This document shows, one piece after another, positions 10,342 to 19,312 of a stretch of DNA of 64,000 nucleotides (position 1 is its first letter; every line of letters begins with the position of its first letter). The notes beneath the pieces were generated by a model. It was not told the DNA's origin. It made no database searches and was given only the letters and a program-made list of their open reading frames with translations. The stretch is from the NCBI GenBank assembly GCA_944389505.1, contig CALXMP010000009.1:16735-80734 (forward strand), written 5' to 3'. This stretch comes from an uncultured Spirochaetaceae bacterium (GTDB taxonomy: Bacteria > Spirochaetota > Spirochaetia > Sphaerochaetales > Sphaerochaetaceae). Both the position numbers and the translations under genes were made by a program.

Positions 10342-12234
10342 ATGTTCAGTACACTCGTTCAGATGTTTGATAACAGGGTAGCAAGGGCTCCTCTTGCCAC
10401 ATGCCAGATGGGAAAGGATGAGAAGGGAGCTTTTATTCCTGTTTCGTTTTCCGAGCTCCAGGAAAGATCGAGAGCACTCGCTCTGGCACTGATGGAAATC
10501 GGGGTTAAGAGAGGTGATGCAGTCGGCCTCCTCAGTGATAACAGGCCTGAATGGCTTGCCGCTGATCTTGCTGTTCTCTCGCTTGGCGCTGCGGATGTGC
10601 CGAGAGGCCGTGATGCGATGCCCTATGAGATTGAGCATATACTCAAAGTCACATCTGCATCGGTTGTATTCGTAGAGAATGACGAGCTTGCCGAAAAGCT
10701 GAATCAGGTCAGAGAAAATCTCCCAGCGCTCAGGACTGTGATACTGTTCGACAGCGAAAAAACAGTTGCTGATGCTGAAAACATACACTATGGAGATCTC
10801 CTGAATAGGGGAATGGAGCTTCTGTCTCTGCCTGAGGGCCGTGAAAGGATCCAGCGGGAGATAAGCCTTGGCTCAGAGAATGATACAGCTACAATCATCT
10901 TCACATCCGGTACAACAGGGCTCCCGAAGGGAGTTATGCTGTCCCACAGGAATATGCTCTATCAGCTGGGGGAGATCGATAAGATAATAGAGTTCCAGCC
11001 TGGCTGGAAATGGCTTTCTGTCCTTCCTGTATGGCATGCATTCGAGCGTATAATCCAGTATGTCTCCCTTTATGAGCTGAGTGTGCTTGCTTATTCAAAG
11101 CCGATCGGAAAGATAATGCTTACAGATATCCAGCGTGTCAATCCTGAGCTTCTCTGCTCTGTACCGCGCATCTGGGAGACCGTAAAGGCAGGTGTATACC
11201 AGTCTCTCAAGTCCAAGAAGCCTGCTGAGAGGAAGATTTTCAATTTCTTCCTCGCTGCCGCGAAGCGCTACCGCCACTATGAGAATCTTGTGCTAGGCCT
11301 GGATCCGAGATTCTCCAAAGGCTCGCATGTATTCGATAAGATCCGCGGGATCATACCTTATCTTGTTCTGAAAATGATCTATTCCATCGGCGATAAAGCC
11401 GCATTCTCACAGATAAAGAGCAAGTTCGGTACATCGTTCATCGCTGGTATATCCGGAGGCGGTGCAATGAGCAAGGACGTCGATGAATTCTTCTCCGCTA
11501 TCGGTATAAAACTGCTCAATGGTTATGGCATGACAGAGACAGCCCCTGTTGTCGGTGTTGCGGCATATCCTCACCCGAAGAAGGGATTCATCCATACATT
11601 CGCAGGTACGGAGCTGAAGGTAATAGAGCACGATACAGGCAAGGTCCTTCCCGTAGGCGAGATGGGAGAGCTGCTTATCAGAGGACCGCAGGTGATGAAG
11701 GGTTATTTCGGCGACGAGGAGCGGACAAGGCAGATTATCGACCGCGATGGATACATACACACAGGTGATCTTGCCATCCTTGATATCGATGGAGATTTCT
11801 CAATCGTGGGAAGGGTGAAGGATACGATAGTCCTCTCCGGAGGTGAGAATATCGAACCGGTACCCATAGAGAATGCGATGAAGGAGAGCGAGTACATCGA
11901 TACGGCGGTCGTTGTCGGGCAGGATGAGAAATACCTTGGTGCGCTTATTGTCATCAATGAGAAGAACGTGGAGAGGTATCTCAAGGAGAACCATATCCCA
12001 TATGTCAACAGAGAGTCGCTTAAGGAGATGGATGAGGTCAGGAGGCTTGTCAATTCTGAGGTCTCAAGGCTTGTATCCTCCAGTGCGGGCTTCAAGGCAT
12101 ATGAGCAGGTTTCACGCTTCGCGCTTCTCGATAAGCCATTCACAGTAGGGCGTGAGCTTTCAGCAAAGCAGGAAGTGAAGAGGGCCGAGGTCATGAAGCT
12201 CTATAAGAAAGAGGTTGAGGCTATCTTCGGCTGA
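10342..12234 (+). CDS. Long-chain acyl-CoA synthetase (AMP-forming)
   Basis: A 630-residue member of the AMP-binding family that activates fatty acids with ATP and CoA. The P-loop TSGTTGLPKGVMLSHRN (about residue 188), the NGYGMTETAP motif (about residue 393), the GYIHTGDLA motif (about residue 473) and the hinge GRVKDTIVLSGGENIEP are all intact, and the length fits bacterial FadD/FAA1-like enzymes. There is no signal peptide. The start is preceded by GAGGGGATTGT. Genes for beta-oxidation are not adjacent, so it probably serves uptake of exogenous fatty acids for phospholipid synthesis, as in spirochaetes with limited fatty-acid synthesis (inference). mnmA follows after 16 bp but has its own promoter-like hexamer. 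Confidence 0.93.
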   Translation: MFSTLVQMFDNRVARAPLATCQMGKDEKGAFIPVSFSELQERSRALALALMEIGVKRGDAVGLLSDNRPEWLAADLAVLSLGAADVPRGRDAMPYEIEHILKVTSASVVFVENDELAEKLNQVRENLPALRTVILFDSEKTVADAENIHYGDLLNRGMELLSLPEGRERIQREISLGSENDTATIIFTSGTTGLPKGVMLSHRNMLYQLGEIDKIIEFQPGWKWLSVLPVWHAFERIIQYVSLYELSVLAYSKPIGKIMLTDIQRVNPELLCSVPRIWETVKAGVYQSLKSKKPAERKIFNFFLAAAKRYRHYENLVLGLDPRFSKGSHVFDKIRGIIPYLVLKMIYSIGDKAAFSQIKSKFGTSFIAGISGGGAMSKDVDEFFSAIGIKLLNGYGMTETAPVVGVAAYPHPKKGFIHTFAGTELKVIEHDTGKVLPVGEMGELLIRGPQVMKGYFGDEERTRQIIDRDGYIHTGDLAILDIDGDFSIVGRVKDTIVLSGGENIEPVPIENAMKESEYIDTAVVVGQDEKYLGALIVINEKNVERYLKENHIPYVNRESLKEMDEVRRLVNSEVSRLVSSSAGFKAYEQVSRFALLDKPFTVGRELSAKQEVKRAEVMKLYKKEVEAIFG

Positions 12235-12238
12235 GTGC

Positions 12239-12244
12239 TATCAT
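12239..12244 (+). promoter_or_regulatory. -10 box 6 nt before mnmA (leaderless type)
   Basis: TGC-TATCAT directly after the previous stop codon; six bases then the ATG at 12251. No ribosome binding site is visible. Confidence 0.5.
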
Positions 12245-12250
12245 CCGGGC

Positions 12251-13336
12251 ATGAAGGTTCTTGTTGGAATGTCCGGAGGCATTGACTCCTCCGTTGCCGC
12301 ATATCTATTGAAGAAAGCGGGGTACGAAGTCGAGGGAATCACCATGCTCATATGGAAGAAGGATTCCCCGTATCCTGCCCCGGTCTCTGCAAACAGCTGC
12401 TACTGCCCCGATAAATCCAAAGACTTGGAGTCGATTGATCGCGTTGCTTCGATTCTCGGCATAAAGCACCATGTCGTGGACTGCTCCGATGTATTCCAGC
12501 GTTCCGTTCTCGAGGCTTTCCGCACAGGGTATCTTGAGGGAATCACGCCAAATCCGTGCATACAGTGCAACAGCATCGTCAAGTTCGGTGCCATGGTCGA
12601 TTACGCCAGATCTGTGACGGATTTCGATCTTTTTGCTACCGGGCATTATGCACGTGTCCGGGAGGGCAATGGCAGGTATGAGCTTCTCAAGGCGAAGGAT
12701 ACGAGGAAGGATCAGTCCTACTTCCTCTCGAGGTTATCGCAGAGACAGCTTTCCAGTGTCGTATTCCCGCTTGGCGACTATACCAAGGATGAGATAAGGG
12801 ATATCGATGTGTCGATGGGATTCCATGAGGATGGGATGGCTGAAAGCCAGGATTTCTATGGCGGTGATTACTCCGACCTTCTTGCTGTCCCTGACCGCCC
12901 TGGCAGCATAATCCTTCCCGATGGGAAGGTCATTGGCAGCCATAATGGCTATTGGCACTATACGATAGGGCAGAGAAAGGGACTCGGTGTAGCATACAGT
13001 GAACCCCTCTATGTAATTGATATCGATCCGGAAAGGAATACAGTCATCGTGGGAACAGAGGATATGACACACATCTCAGGAATCGATGCGGTGGATTCTG
13101 TGTTTTCCAGCTCCGATCATTTCGAGGAGGGGAAGGTATACCAGGTTAAGATCCGGAGCACGGCTCCCGGAGCCGATGCCTATGTCCATAGCACACCTGA
13201 GGGATTTTCTGTCGATTTCATTTCATATGTAAAGGGCGCAGCTCCAGGGCAGAGTGCTGTAGTCTATGATGGGGAGAGGGTGATTGCATCGGGCTTCATC
13301 TCATCGCGTAGGTCGATGGCAAAACAGGATATCTGA
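12251..13336 (+). CDS. mnmA: tRNA-specific 2-thiouridylase
   Basis: A 361-residue enzyme that adenylates U34 of Lys, Glu and Gln tRNAs and replaces the 2-oxygen with sulfur. The PP-loop GMSGGIDSS is at residues 6-14; TPNPCIQCN (C103, C106), ATGHYARV and the GQRKGLGVAY block confirm the family. I start at MKVLVGMSGG rather than 12 residues upstream, since the longer start overlaps the previous gene. The persulfide Cys expected in the later SxxICF-like motif is absent: the aligned stretch is ESQDFYGG with Asp201 at that place. Extra Cys at 50, 52 and 78 could compensate. Sulfur probably comes from a desulfurase such as the one at 53694. Confidence 0.93.
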   Translation: MKVLVGMSGGIDSSVAAYLLKKAGYEVEGITMLIWKKDSPYPAPVSANSCYCPDKSKDLESIDRVASILGIKHHVVDCSDVFQRSVLEAFRTGYLEGITPNPCIQCNSIVKFGAMVDYARSVTDFDLFATGHYARVREGNGRYELLKAKDTRKDQSYFLSRLSQRQLSSVVFPLGDYTKDEIRDIDVSMGFHEDGMAESQDFYGGDYSDLLAVPDRPGSIILPDGKVIGSHNGYWHYTIGQRKGLGVAYSEPLYVIDIDPERNTVIVGTEDMTHISGIDAVDSVFSSSDHFEEGKVYQVKIRSTAPGADAYVHSTPEGFSVDFISYVKGAAPGQSAVVYDGERVIASGFISSRRSMAKQDI

Positions 13337-13364
13337 TGGTATCATTGTCTGAGAGGAGGCATGT

Positions 13365-14174
13365 ATGAGAGTCATTATCGAACCCGATTATGAGCATCTT
13401 TCGCAGTGGGCGGCAAATTATATCGCCAAGCGCATGAAGGAGCATGTGAGGAAAGGGGAGACAAGGCCATTTGTTTTGGGACTTCCCACAGGATCCTCTC
13501 CTATAGGCACGTACAGGGAGCTTGTGAAGCTCTGCAAGTCAGGGTATATCTCATTCAGGAATGTCGTCACATTCAATATGGATGAGTATGCAGGTCTTAC
13601 CAGAGATCATGAGCAGAGCTACTGGACATTCATGCATAAGCATCTCTTCGATCTGATAGATATCCCCGCAGAGAATATAAACATCCTTGATGGCATGGCA
13701 GAGGATACTGCCGCCGAATGCCAGAGATTCGAGGAGAAGATCGCATCATACGGCGGTATAGACCTGTTCCTTGGCGGGATAGGTGCTGATGGGCATATCG
13801 CATTCAACGAGCCATTCAGCTCACTGACATCCAGAACGCGTGAGAAGACCCTGACATTCGATACGAAGCTGATGAATTCAAGATTTTTCGGAGGGAATAT
13901 ATCGGCAGTGCCTTCCAAGGCCCTTACCGTCGGCGTCGGTACTGTAATGGATGCCAAGGAGGTCATGATACTCGTCAATGGCCACAATAAGGCCAGAGCC
14001 CTGAGGCATACTGTAGAGGGCGGCGTATCCCAGAGCTGGACATGCTCTGCGCTCCAGATGCATAAAAGAGCTATAATCGTGTGCGATGAGGATGCCTGCG
14101 ATGAGCTCAAGGTAGGCACCTACCGCTTCTTCAAGGATATAGAGCAGGCGCATCTCGATCCTGCTACGCTCTGA
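13365..14174 (+). CDS. nagB: Glucosamine-6-phosphate deaminase
   Basis: A 269-residue enzyme converting glucosamine 6-phosphate to fructose 6-phosphate and ammonia, the last step in using amino sugars. Conserved blocks are LPTGSSPIGTYREL (phosphate binding), NMDEYAGL with the catalytic Asp, GGIGADGHIAFNEP, and the late LVNGHNKARAL. Length and ends match the family. The start at 13365 is preceded by GAGAGGAGG. The upstream TATCAT at 13340-13345 may be its own promoter. Genes for N-acetylglucosamine uptake or nagA are not nearby. A terminator follows at 14192. Confidence 0.96.
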   Translation: MRVIIEPDYEHLSQWAANYIAKRMKEHVRKGETRPFVLGLPTGSSPIGTYRELVKLCKSGYISFRNVVTFNMDEYAGLTRDHEQSYWTFMHKHLFDLIDIPAENINILDGMAEDTAAECQRFEEKIASYGGIDLFLGGIGADGHIAFNEPFSSLTSRTREKTLTFDTKLMNSRFFGGNISAVPSKALTVGVGTVMDAKEVMILVNGHNKARALRHTVEGGVSQSWTCSALQMHKRAIIVCDEDACDELKVGTYRFFKDIEQAHLDPATL

Positions 14175-14191
14175 GTACATATATTTTCCGG

Positions 14192-14223
14192 TAGCGGCAT
14201 TGGGGATGGCGATGCCGCTATTT
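14192..14223 (+). terminator. Terminator after nagB
   Basis: TAGCGGCAT (14192-14200) pairs perfectly with ATGCCGCTA (14212-14220), followed by a short T-run. The tail is weak, so termination may be partial. Confidence 0.65.
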
Positions 14224-14474
14224 CATGACCCTTCAAATGCTGTTTTCCAGCCTTGTGGCTTTTCTGTGTCTCAGATTGCATGTCTTACGGTCTCTTTGAT
14301 TATTTTCTTTCATACAGTATGCAAAAAAAGTAATAAAAATACAGAAAATTTGCATTCGAGATGCAATTTGGTATTAACATATATCTGTTCGATTAAGTAT
14401 CATATCGTCAACTAAAGAGATTTAATTCAGTTATCGCTACTGTAGATAATGAATTATCTATGCGAGGAGGAAAA
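14224..14474 (+). promoter_or_regulatory. livK upstream regulatory region with two palindromes
   Basis: This AT-rich 251-bp stretch has no gene. It carries CAGAAAATTT at 14342-14351 followed by TTGCAT-TCGAG-ATGCAA (14350-14366), closely matching a site at 46103-46125 beside tnaA. It also carries a perfect 18-bp palindrome, TAGATAAT-GA-ATTATCTA (14443-14460), ending a few bases before the AGGAGG of livK. Both look like operators. The promoter itself is not clear to me. Confidence 0.55.
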
Positions 14475-15647
14475 ATGAGGAAAACTGTGCTCTCATTGGT
14501 CATAGCGATTGTTGCTTGCGCTATGGTATTCGCAGGTGGATCCAGCGAGTCTGATTCCACAGTTGTAAAGATCGGTGTCTTCGAGCCCGCATCCGGCGAT
14601 AATGGCGCTGGCGGAAAGCAGGAGACGCTTGGTATCCAGTATGCCAATTCGCTTACACCTACGGTAATGATCGGTGATACTGAGTATACCGTTGAGCTTG
14701 TCCTTGCAGATAATGAGAGCTCCAATGACAGAGCTGCATCTGCCGCTGCAACGCTCGTGAATGCCGGTGCATCTGTCGTTCTCGGCTCATATGGATCCGG
14801 TGTCTCAATCGCAGGAAGCGATACATTCCGTGTAGCTGGTGTTCCTGCTATCGGCATTACATGCACCAATCCTCAGGTAACGGAAGGCAACAGCCACTAT
14901 TTCCGTATCTGTTACCTTGATCCTTTCCAGGGAACGGTCCTTGCGAACTATGCATATAATGAGCTCGGAGCAAGAAAGGTATACTGCCTTGCAAAGCTCG
15001 GCGATGACTATTCAGGCGGTCTTGTGAATTACTTCGTGGAGCAGTTCACTTCGCTTGGCGGAGAGGTTGTCTCCGAGACATTTCCTGACGGAAACAGCGA
15101 TTTCACATCGTATATCGCGAATGCAAAGAACAGCGGCTGCGAGGTCTTCTTCTCTCCTGTATCCACAGAAGCTGCTCAGCTCATCATCAACCAGTCGGAC
15201 AGCCAGGGACTTGGCATGCCTATCCTTGCTGGTGACACATGGGATTCGAACGTCATCCTCCAGGCAGCTCTTGGCAAGAACGCTGACATAACTGTTACGA
15301 CATTCTATCCTGAGGGTGCGGATCCTGAGTTCGATGCTGCATTCAAGGAGTGGGTGAATGCCGATTCAACCCGCCTTGCGAACAATGGAGGCGATGATAC
15401 GATCAGTGCTGTGACAGCAATGGGATACGATGCATACTACTTCGCGCTCCAGGCTATCCAGAATGCCGGAAGCACCGATCCTGCTGATATCATGGATGCG
15501 CTCTGGACTACTGAGATCGATGGAGTCACAGGACATATCGCTCTCGATGATGTCAATGGCGATGCAATCCGCAATACCGTATATGTAAAGCATGCCAATA
15601 CCACAACAGGTGGCTGGGATGCCCTTCCCGCGGTAGTCGTTGACTGA
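14475..15647 (+). CDS. livK: Branched-chain amino-acid ABC transporter, binding protein
   Basis: A 390-residue periplasmic binding protein of the leucine/isoleucine/valine receptor family (Peripla_BP_6). The mature part begins KIGVFEPASGDNGAGGKQE, and VLGSYGSGVSIAGSD and GDDYSGGLVNYF are family-like. The signal peptide is clear: charged MRKT, a hydrophobic core, then FAGGSSESDS. The start is ATG 14475 after CGAGGAGGAAAA. A Cys at residue 15 follows Ile-Val-Ala and could act as a lipobox; alternatively signal peptidase cuts after VFA. It leads the livKHMGF operon. A strong hairpin right after its stop probably keeps its mRNA more abundant than the permease part. Confidence 0.95.
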   Translation: MRKTVLSLVIAIVACAMVFAGGSSESDSTVVKIGVFEPASGDNGAGGKQETLGIQYANSLTPTVMIGDTEYTVELVLADNESSNDRAASAAATLVNAGASVVLGSYGSGVSIAGSDTFRVAGVPAIGITCTNPQVTEGNSHYFRICYLDPFQGTVLANYAYNELGARKVYCLAKLGDDYSGGLVNYFVEQFTSLGGEVVSETFPDGNSDFTSYIANAKNSGCEVFFSPVSTEAAQLIINQSDSQGLGMPILAGDTWDSNVILQAALGKNADITVTTFYPEGADPEFDAAFKEWVNADSTRLANNGGDDTISAVTAMGYDAYYFALQAIQNAGSTDPADIMDALWTTEIDGVTGHIALDDVNGDAIRNTVYVKHANTTTGGWDALPAVVVD

Positions 15648-15653
15648 CCTTAT

Positions 15654-15677
15654 ATGCGGCAGGTCATCCTGCCGCAT
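15654..15677 (+). repeat. Intercistronic hairpin between livK and livH
   Basis: ATGCGGCAGG-TCAT-CCTGCCGCAT, a perfect 10-bp stem with no T-run. It is typical of mRNA-stabilising stems after binding-protein genes, or of partial termination. Confidence 0.7.
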
Positions 15678-15704
15678 TATCCAATCCACTAGGAGGTAAG
15701 CCGC

Positions 15705-16619
15705 GTGGCGGATTTCTTCCATCAGAATCTTTCATATTTCCTGTCAGGTATATCTGTAGGAGGGCAGTATGCTCTTATAGCGATAGGCTATACGATGGTC
15801 TACGGAATACTCAGGCTCATCAATTTCGCCCATGGGGATGTATTCATGTGCGCCGGTCTGATGATGGTCTATTTCTCATCATCGCTTCCATTTGCTATAT
15901 CGATACCGGCCGTGCTTCTTCTGACGCTCCTTCTGGGCTTTGTAATCGAGCGTGTTGCATATAAACCGCTCAGAAGCGCTCCGAGGATGTCTGTCATGAT
16001 AAGCGCCATCGGAGTGTCATATCTCCTTCAGAATGCGGCGCTCTACTTCACCGGAGGCCTTGCAAAGGTCTATCCGGAGATCCCATTCCTTTCCCGTTCA
16101 GTGCAGATCTGGGGAGCGACAACGAGGGTCGTAACGCTTGTGACACCTGTTCTGACAGTTGTCCTGGTCGTGCTTCTGACGCTTCTGATAAAGCATACGA
16201 AGATCGGTATGGCTATGAGAGCGGTCTCAAGGGATTTCGAGACAAGCCAGCTCATGGGCATAAAGATAAATAGGGTCATATCAATGACATTCATGCTCGG
16301 ATCCATACTCGCAGCTGTAGCATCGCTGCTGTATTTCACCAACTATGCATCGGTAACGCCCACGAGCGGTGCAATGCCTGGACTGAAAGCGTTTGTTGCC
16401 GCTGTATTCGGAGGCATAGGTTCAATCCCCGGTGCGGTAATCGGAGCATTCATCATCGGCATATGCGAGAACATCATCAAAGGCGGTGCCTCTATATTCG
16501 GTATTCCCGGATCGGGATGGACCACCTTCTCCGATGCATTCACATTCGCGTTCCTCATCATTGTTCTCATAGTGCGTCCTACTGGGCTTTTCGGTGAGAA
16601 GTCTGTCGATAAGGTCTGA
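15705..16619 (+). CDS. livH: Branched-chain amino-acid ABC transporter, permease
   Basis: A 304-residue inner-membrane permease with about eight hydrophobic segments. YTMVYGILRLINFAHGDVFM near residue 30 is the LivH signature, and VFGGIGSIPGAVIGAFIIG near the C-terminus is the conserved cytoplasmic loop that contacts the ATPases. Translation starts at GTG 15705, eight bases after AGGAGG; there is no better ATG. It pairs with LivM, whose start is 11 bp after its stop. Confidence 0.95.
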   Translation: MADFFHQNLSYFLSGISVGGQYALIAIGYTMVYGILRLINFAHGDVFMCAGLMMVYFSSSLPFAISIPAVLLLTLLLGFVIERVAYKPLRSAPRMSVMISAIGVSYLLQNAALYFTGGLAKVYPEIPFLSRSVQIWGATTRVVTLVTPVLTVVLVVLLTLLIKHTKIGMAMRAVSRDFETSQLMGIKINRVISMTFMLGSILAAVASLLYFTNYASVTPTSGAMPGLKAFVAAVFGGIGSIPGAVIGAFIIGICENIIKGGASIFGIPGSGWTTFSDAFTFAFLIIVLIVRPTGLFGEKSVDKV

Positions 16620-16629
16620 GGAGGGTGAT

Positions 16630-17739
16630 ATGGACAGAGAAAAGAGAAACCATTATATAAGGCTGTTCTCGGCTATCGCGGCTGTATATATCATCATAAC
16701 GATACTGGAGTTCACGCTCCGCCCTACAAGCATTGTCTTCACCGTTCTGAGAAAGGGAGCAATCTATTCGCTTGTTGCTGTATCGATGAATCTTCTCAAT
16801 GGCTTTACAGGTCTGTTCTCACTTGGCCAGGCAGGATTCATGCTTCTCGGCGCTTATACATATGCGATCTTCACGATGCCTGTTTCTGTAAAGCAGTCTG
16901 AGAGGGTATACAGGTACTATGAGTGCATCGTCCCGTTCGATACCGGTGTGTTCATCGGGCTTATTGCAGCAGGGCTTGTCGCTGCATTCTTCGCATTCCT
17001 CATAGGGCTTCCTGTTCTTCGCCTCAAGTCGGACTACCTTGCAATCGCGACGCTCGGCTTTGCGGAGATCATCAGGGCTATATTCCAGTGGGATGTGCTT
17101 GGTCCTCTCACGAATGGCGCTAATCTTCTCCGTGAATTCAAGGATCTTTCGAGGATAACGATTCCATTTACCGATATACCTTTCCCGCCTACATTGTTCG
17201 TGTTCATCGTCGTAGGCATATGCGTCCTTCTGATAGTCCTTCTCATAAATTCCTCATATGGGAGAGCATTCAAGGCTATCAGGGACGATGAGACCGCGGC
17301 TGAGGCTATGGGTATAAATCTCTTCAGGCATAAGGAGCTCTCATTCGTTATATCATCGTTCTTTGCAGGAGTGTCAGGAGCGCTTCTGGCTATGTTCCAG
17401 TATACGGTCCAGGCCCAGCAATTCAGGACGGTGCTTACATATGAGATACTGCTTATAGTCGTTATCGGAGGTATTGGGTCGATATCCGGATCATGCATAG
17501 CTTCGTTCCTCTATATCGCACTCTCAGAGTGGTGGCTCCGTGGCCTCGATATGGGGACATTCCTCGGAATCGAGGCTCCGGATCTCTTCCGTTCCGGTTT
17601 CCGCCGTCTTGTCTTCTCTGTAATCATCATGGTGATTGTCCTCTTCTTCTCAAGGGGCATCATGGGTGATAAGGAGCTTTCATACGAGCGGTTTAAAAGC
17701 GGAGTCAGGCGGCTGATGCCTGGAAGGAGGTCAAGATGA
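16630..17739 (+). CDS. livM: Branched-chain amino-acid ABC transporter, permease
   Basis: A 369-residue membrane permease, partner of LivH. The family blocks LLNGFTGLFSLGQAGFMLLG (about residues 56-75), LKSDYLAIATLGFAEIIR and VVIGGIGSISGSCIASFLY are present. ATG 16630 follows GAGGAGGGTGAT; an in-frame ATG 36 bp upstream would overlap livH and has no site. The stop overlaps the livG start by four bases (ATGA), so translation is coupled. Next to the family it has no extra domain. Confidence 0.95.
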   Translation: MDREKRNHYIRLFSAIAAVYIIITILEFTLRPTSIVFTVLRKGAIYSLVAVSMNLLNGFTGLFSLGQAGFMLLGAYTYAIFTMPVSVKQSERVYRYYECIVPFDTGVFIGLIAAGLVAAFFAFLIGLPVLRLKSDYLAIATLGFAEIIRAIFQWDVLGPLTNGANLLREFKDLSRITIPFTDIPFPPTLFVFIVVGICVLLIVLLINSSYGRAFKAIRDDETAAEAMGINLFRHKELSFVISSFFAGVSGALLAMFQYTVQAQQFRTVLTYEILLIVVIGGIGSISGSCIASFLYIALSEWWLRGLDMGTFLGIEAPDLFRSGFRRLVFSVIIMVIVLFFSRGIMGDKELSYERFKSGVRRLMPGRRSR

Positions 17740-18581
17740 GCGCGCTTCTTGAGCTGGAGCATGTCACAATGCAGTTCGGCGGCGTTGTTGCCGTCAATGA
17801 TCTCTCACTCCATGTCGATACCGGCGAGATAATCGCTCTTATCGGTCCCAATGGCGCTGGCAAGACAACGGCATTCAACTGTATCACCGGCGTATATGAG
17901 CCGACCAATGGACGGATCTCATTCGATGGTAAGACGATAATCGTAAACCATCCATCCGGCAGGATGAAGAGGATGTATGCGGGAAATGAGGCGGAGATGT
18001 TCGCAGGGGAGAAGACTATCGATCCAACCCCTGATGAGATAACAAAGCTCGGGATTGCGAGGACGTTCCAGAACATTAGGCTCTTCAAGAGCATGGATGT
18101 CTTCGATAACGTTCTTACGGCGATGCATCTCAGGGCCAAAGCAAATGTCTTCTCATCCGTCCTAAGGCTTAGCTACAGGGAAGAGAGGGCAATGCGCGCG
18201 GAGACGGAGAAGCTTCTCAGGGAGCAGGGACTGTGGGAGCACAGGCATGAGAAGGCGGTAAGTCTGCCATATGGCTTCCAGAGAAGGCTGGAGATCGCGA
18301 GGGCGCTTGCGACGAAGCCAAGGCTCCTGCTGCTTGATGAGCCTGCTGCGGGAATGAATCCGCAGGAGACTCTTGAGCTTTCCAGATTCATCAGGGAGAT
18401 AAAGGACCGCTATGATCTGACTGTATTCATGATTGAGCATCATATGGATCTTGTCATGGGGATATCTGACAGAGTATACGTTCTCGATTTCGGTTCCCTG
18501 ATAGCGGAAGGAACGCCGGAAGACATACAGAAGGACCAGAAGGTCATCGATGCATATCTAGGAGTGTCCGAAGATGTTTGA
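17736..18581 (+). CDS. livG: Branched-chain amino-acid ABC transporter, ATP-binding protein
   Basis: A 281-residue ATPase. Walker A is GPNGAGKTT (about residue 37), Walker B is LLLLDEPAAGMNP (about residue 203), and the switch His is in FMIEHHMDL. The ABC signature is degenerate, SLPYGFQRRLEIARAL, as is usual in LivG. A stretch of about 20 residues around residues 70-90 (rich in Met, Gly and Glu) lengthens the region after Walker A, also common in LivG. It overlaps livM by four bases and livF by eight. Confidence 0.95.
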   Translation: MSALLELEHVTMQFGGVVAVNDLSLHVDTGEIIALIGPNGAGKTTAFNCITGVYEPTNGRISFDGKTIIVNHPSGRMKRMYAGNEAEMFAGEKTIDPTPDEITKLGIARTFQNIRLFKSMDVFDNVLTAMHLRAKANVFSSVLRLSYREERAMRAETEKLLREQGLWEHRHEKAVSLPYGFQRRLEIARALATKPRLLLLDEPAAGMNPQETLELSRFIREIKDRYDLTVFMIEHHMDLVMGISDRVYVLDFGSLIAEGTPEDIQKDQKVIDAYLGVSEDV

Positions 18582-19272
18582 GATCAGCAATCTGTCAGTC
18601 AATTATGGTGGAATAGAGGCAGTAAGGGATATTTCCTTCTCCGTTCCCGATGGCTCTATCGTTACGCTCATCGGCGCCAATGGTGCAGGCAAGTCGACAA
18701 CGCTGCGCACGATAGCAGGACTCGTCAGGCCGAGGACCGGGAAGATTGTATTCAATGGTGAGGATATAACGGGAAAGGATCCCGCGTATATCGTCGGAAA
18801 GGGAATCACGCTTGTTCCGGAAGGGAGAAGGATATTCCCCGATCTTACGGTACTTGAGAATCTGAAAATCGGGGCTTATCTCAGAAGCGGCAGCATCGAG
18901 GATGATATCGAGTGGGTGTACCAGCTCTTCCCACGCCTTAAAGAGAGGAGCTGGCAGTATGGCGGTACGCTTTCAGGCGGCGAGCAGCAGATGCTTGCTG
19001 TAGGAAGGGCGCTCATGTCCAGGCCCAAGCTGATAATGATGGATGAGCCTTCGCTGGGACTTGCCCCGCTTGTCGTCCGTGATATCTTCTCGATAATCCG
19101 CAGAATCAATGAGGAGGGTGTTACAATACTTCTCATTGAGCAGAATGCGAATATGGCTCTGCAGGTTGCCGATACAGGGTATGTCATGGAGACCGGTGTC
19201 ATAACGCTATCAGGAAAGGGGTCGGACCTCATACGCGATGAAGGTGTAAGGAAGGCATATCTCGGAGGCTGA
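18574..19272 (+). CDS. livF: Branched-chain amino-acid ABC transporter, ATP-binding protein
   Basis: A 232-residue ATPase, the second nucleotide-binding subunit of the Liv importer. Walker A is GANGAGKSTT (about residue 36), the signature is TLSGGEQQMLAVGRAL, Walker B is LIMMDEPSLGLAP, and LLIEQNANMAL holds the switch region. It overlaps livG by eight bases and closes the five-gene operon. With the set complete and in canonical order, the system should import leucine, isoleucine, valine or related compounds; the exact substrate cannot be read from the sequence. Confidence 0.95.
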   Translation: MFEISNLSVNYGGIEAVRDISFSVPDGSIVTLIGANGAGKSTTLRTIAGLVRPRTGKIVFNGEDITGKDPAYIVGKGITLVPEGRRIFPDLTVLENLKIGAYLRSGSIEDDIEWVYQLFPRLKERSWQYGGTLSGGEQQMLAVGRALMSRPKLIMMDEPSLGLAPLVVRDIFSIIRRINEEGVTILLIEQNANMALQVADTGYVMETGVITLSGKGSDLIRDEGVRKAYLGG

Positions 19273-19312
19273 GCCCATTTCGTGTGGTAGAATACGGAAA
19301 AGGGGGACAGAT

